From Bugula neritina (taxonomy: Eukaryota > Bryozoa > Gymnolaemata > Cheilostomatida > Bugulidae), in assembly GCA_964035545.1 (NCBI GenBank), contig OZ037766.1, positions 10,735,722 to 10,799,721 on the forward strand: 64,000 bases of DNA, given 5' to 3'. Below are positions 62,296 through 64,000 of this stretch, piece after piece. The position numbers and the translations under genes are program-made. Below the pieces are notes generated by a model. The model searched no databases. It saw only the letters and a list, made by a program, of their open reading frames with translations, and had not been told where the DNA came from. The number at the start of each line of letters is the position of its first letter. Within the stretch, counting starts at the first letter, position 1.

Positions 62296-63930
62296 TCTTA
62301 AAAGTTAGTATGTATAACTATAAGCTAAAGTTTAGTATTGCAGCTGTTTTACTCTTTGTATTTTTATTTTCCAATAAAATTAAATGAATAATTAATTCAA
62401 GTTCAATTTACCATTTGACTTTGTACAAATCGGAAACTAAAAAACTAGGAGCCCAAAAGAAATAGCAAATCTTTACTTCATCGTCTAGTAAAAATAAAGA
62501 CGTGAGAATCACTCACCCAAAGCCAAAGTTTTATAAATATATTAATTTTGACTTTATCTAGGAGTAAACTTCCTTTGTAATAACAAAATTATAATTACAA
62601 AGCTAATTGTAATCACAATGGTAATGATAATGGTTACAATTAAAAAGTTTTGTAATTGCAGTTACACTGATAGTTCTTTTGGCTTTTATCTTTGATTCCT
62701 AAAGTTGACTACCATCAAATGCACTCAATCAGAACTAAGAAAAAAGCACCACCTCCAAACTAACAGGTAATTTCATAAATGTTGCTGTTCCCAAACAGTT
62801 AAGGTGGTAAAAATTTGCAGCTATTTAAGGTCTACTAAGTCTTATAAATCAGTGAGTCATTTGTTGTGTTATCTTGACTAGAAGCTGCTAGATTTAGCTA
62901 TATATATTTGTATTTTGTATGTTTATACATTTTATGATTAGTTCACAGTGAGAAGCTATAATGGGGTCATGGGTGCATATTTAGTAGTCATAATAATAAT
63001 AGTAGCATGACATGTTTTGTCATTTTCTATCTGATCATAGCTGAAGACCGATCTGTCTCAGTGTTGATTATCAGTTTTACGTCTAAAAACCATGGCCAAA
63101 AGAGTAAATCTGTAATGTTTTTATTTTCTAACAAAGGCTGGGAATTGAGTTCTATTTGATCTCTCATTAGTTTATACCTTGCTTTAGATAACTAAGTCTG
63201 ACAAACCATACTGCTATGTTTTGTATTCAACATATGATTCTTCTGAATAGGATCTCATGGACAGTTAACATACTCTACGACTTGGTAGAACAAGCCTCTA
63301 TTGGCTAATAGCTTGCTTCGATTTGAAAATTTTTTTACTAATTCCCATTGCCCTTGCTGGCTATTTATAAAATATCTTGGTCACGTTTGAGATCAGCTTA
63401 CATTGTCTCTTTGAGTTAGGTACTTGGTTTTCTTCCTTTGAGTTTTTCAAGTTTGTGCTGTAGTTGCCAAGGTTTTTTTTTTCAAAAAGCATGACACTTT
63501 GACTCATTAAAATGACTTCCTCTTCTAGCTGGCCATCTGTATAACATAACAATGAATGGAGACATTTGTCTGGAATTACAACTATACTCTACTATACTAT
63601 ACTGGTGATTTGAATTGCTCTAGGGTTTTTGACGTGGTTAGGAGAATAATTCGAAACTTTCAACCCATGTCAACAACCTGACTTGAAGGAAGAAAGATCT
63701 ATATCTACATAAATACTTTATATAATGTTTTCACAGGGGTTATAGCTATGGACAAAAACAGTCTAACACTAGATAAATCTATGCAAATTTACAACCAACT
63801 AGGAATTTTGGTACAATATTCAGTTGTTGGTGCAATTAAAAATTGTAGCTTGATGAGTCTGTTTAATTGTAACTGGCGTGAAGCAGTGAATCTTAGAGAG
63901 ATTGAGATGTAAGTTATTAATTTTAAAGTG

Positions 63931-64000
63931 ATGGCAGATTATATTATTCTGGAAGAGGATGCCCAATATTTTGCTCGACAAGCTGTTTTACTTGACAGTC
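63931..64000 (+). CDS. CAPN7: N terminus of a probable MIT-domain protein, calpain-7-like (cut by window end)
   Basis: The open frame starts at ATG 63931 and runs off the window after 23 codons: MADYIILEEDAQYFARQAVL and on. The pattern LExDAxxFARxAVxxD matches the first helix of the N-terminal MIT domain of calpain-7, a cysteine protease that binds ESCRT-III through its MIT domains. Only one helix is visible, so another MIT protein is possible. The transcript probably begins further left. Confidence 0.5.
   Translation, partial: MADYIILEEDAQYFARQAVLLDS

Larger units (their letters stand above)
60756..63930. other. Intergenic region between the thioesterase and the MIT-domain gene
   Basis: The two flanking genes are transcribed divergently, so promoters of both should lie here. 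It contains two repeat fields and AT-rich DNA. A TTTATAAAA box and a GGGTGAGT donor-like site on the minus strand at 62515-62540 could mark the thioesterase first exon, but this is unsupported otherwise. Confidence 0.4.

Noticed and set aside
61968-62387. 139-codon open frame on the plus strand
   Set aside because: It is made of TGATAC/ATGAGT repeats, has low-complexity Ile/Tyr/Asp content and no splice or family support.
63361-63552. Minus-strand 63-codon open frame preceded by a good acceptor (TTATACAG)
   Set aside because: Some coding-like character (EEEVILMSQSVMLFEKK) but no upstream exon, and it conflicts with the plus-strand gene start at 63931. Not supported.
63749-63911. Plus-strand 53-54-codon open frame (MDKNSLTLDKSMQIYN) with splice-like ends
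   Set aside because: Its phase does not join the MIT-domain exon and no homology is known. It may be 5' UTR or chance.

Overview
The window is AT-rich animal DNA with many short exons, phase-consistent GT-AG introns, tRNA-derived SINEs and a PIF/Harbinger DNA transposon. The slowpoke sequence looks most like protostome orthologues (for example PDILQYLNVLKT after S4 and GELISGQTT before S1), so an invertebrate, probably a protostome such as a lophotrochozoan, is the best guess; I cannot name the species. All exon models come from reading splice sites, reading frame and remembered family sequence by eye; there is no transcript evidence.

Layout. 1.3-39.2 kb, minus strand: a complete Slo1/KCNMA1-type BK channel gene (slowpoke), 27 coding exon positions, about 1193 residues if every exon is used, with a probable non-coding first exon at 39 kb. 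Its pore is encoded by two tandem 171-nt exons (6a and 6b) only 55 nt apart, which look mutually exclusive. The linker between the two RCK domains holds several frame-neutral small exons. Intron 4 carries a 4.6-kb PIF/Harbinger transposon (25323-29941, TSD TAA) with a MADF-domain gene on the plus strand and a C-terminally truncated transposase gene on the minus strand. 39.2-46.0 kb: intergenic, with a decayed LINE fragment and tRNA-like SINE relics. 46.0-51.7 kb, minus strand: a six-exon gene for an unrecognised 299-residue single-pass surface protein. 51.7-55.5 kb: intergenic, with a short-unit repeat field at 53 kb. 55.6-60.8 kb, minus strand: a nine-exon acyl-protein thioesterase gene (LYPLA1/2 family) with an intact Ser-Asp-His triad. 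60.8-63.9 kb: intergenic, with two more repeat fields. 63.93 kb to the end, plus strand: the first codons of a probable MIT-domain protein resembling calpain-7, cut by the window edge.

How they relate. The three minus-strand genes lie head-to-tail but need not be co-regulated. One functional link is possible: acyl-protein thioesterases remove palmitate from the S0-S1 loop of mammalian BK channels, and here such an enzyme is two genes upstream of the channel. The most unusual features are the duplicated pore exon, which swaps the residue at the external TEA site, and two slo 5' splice sites that have grown into tandem arrays.
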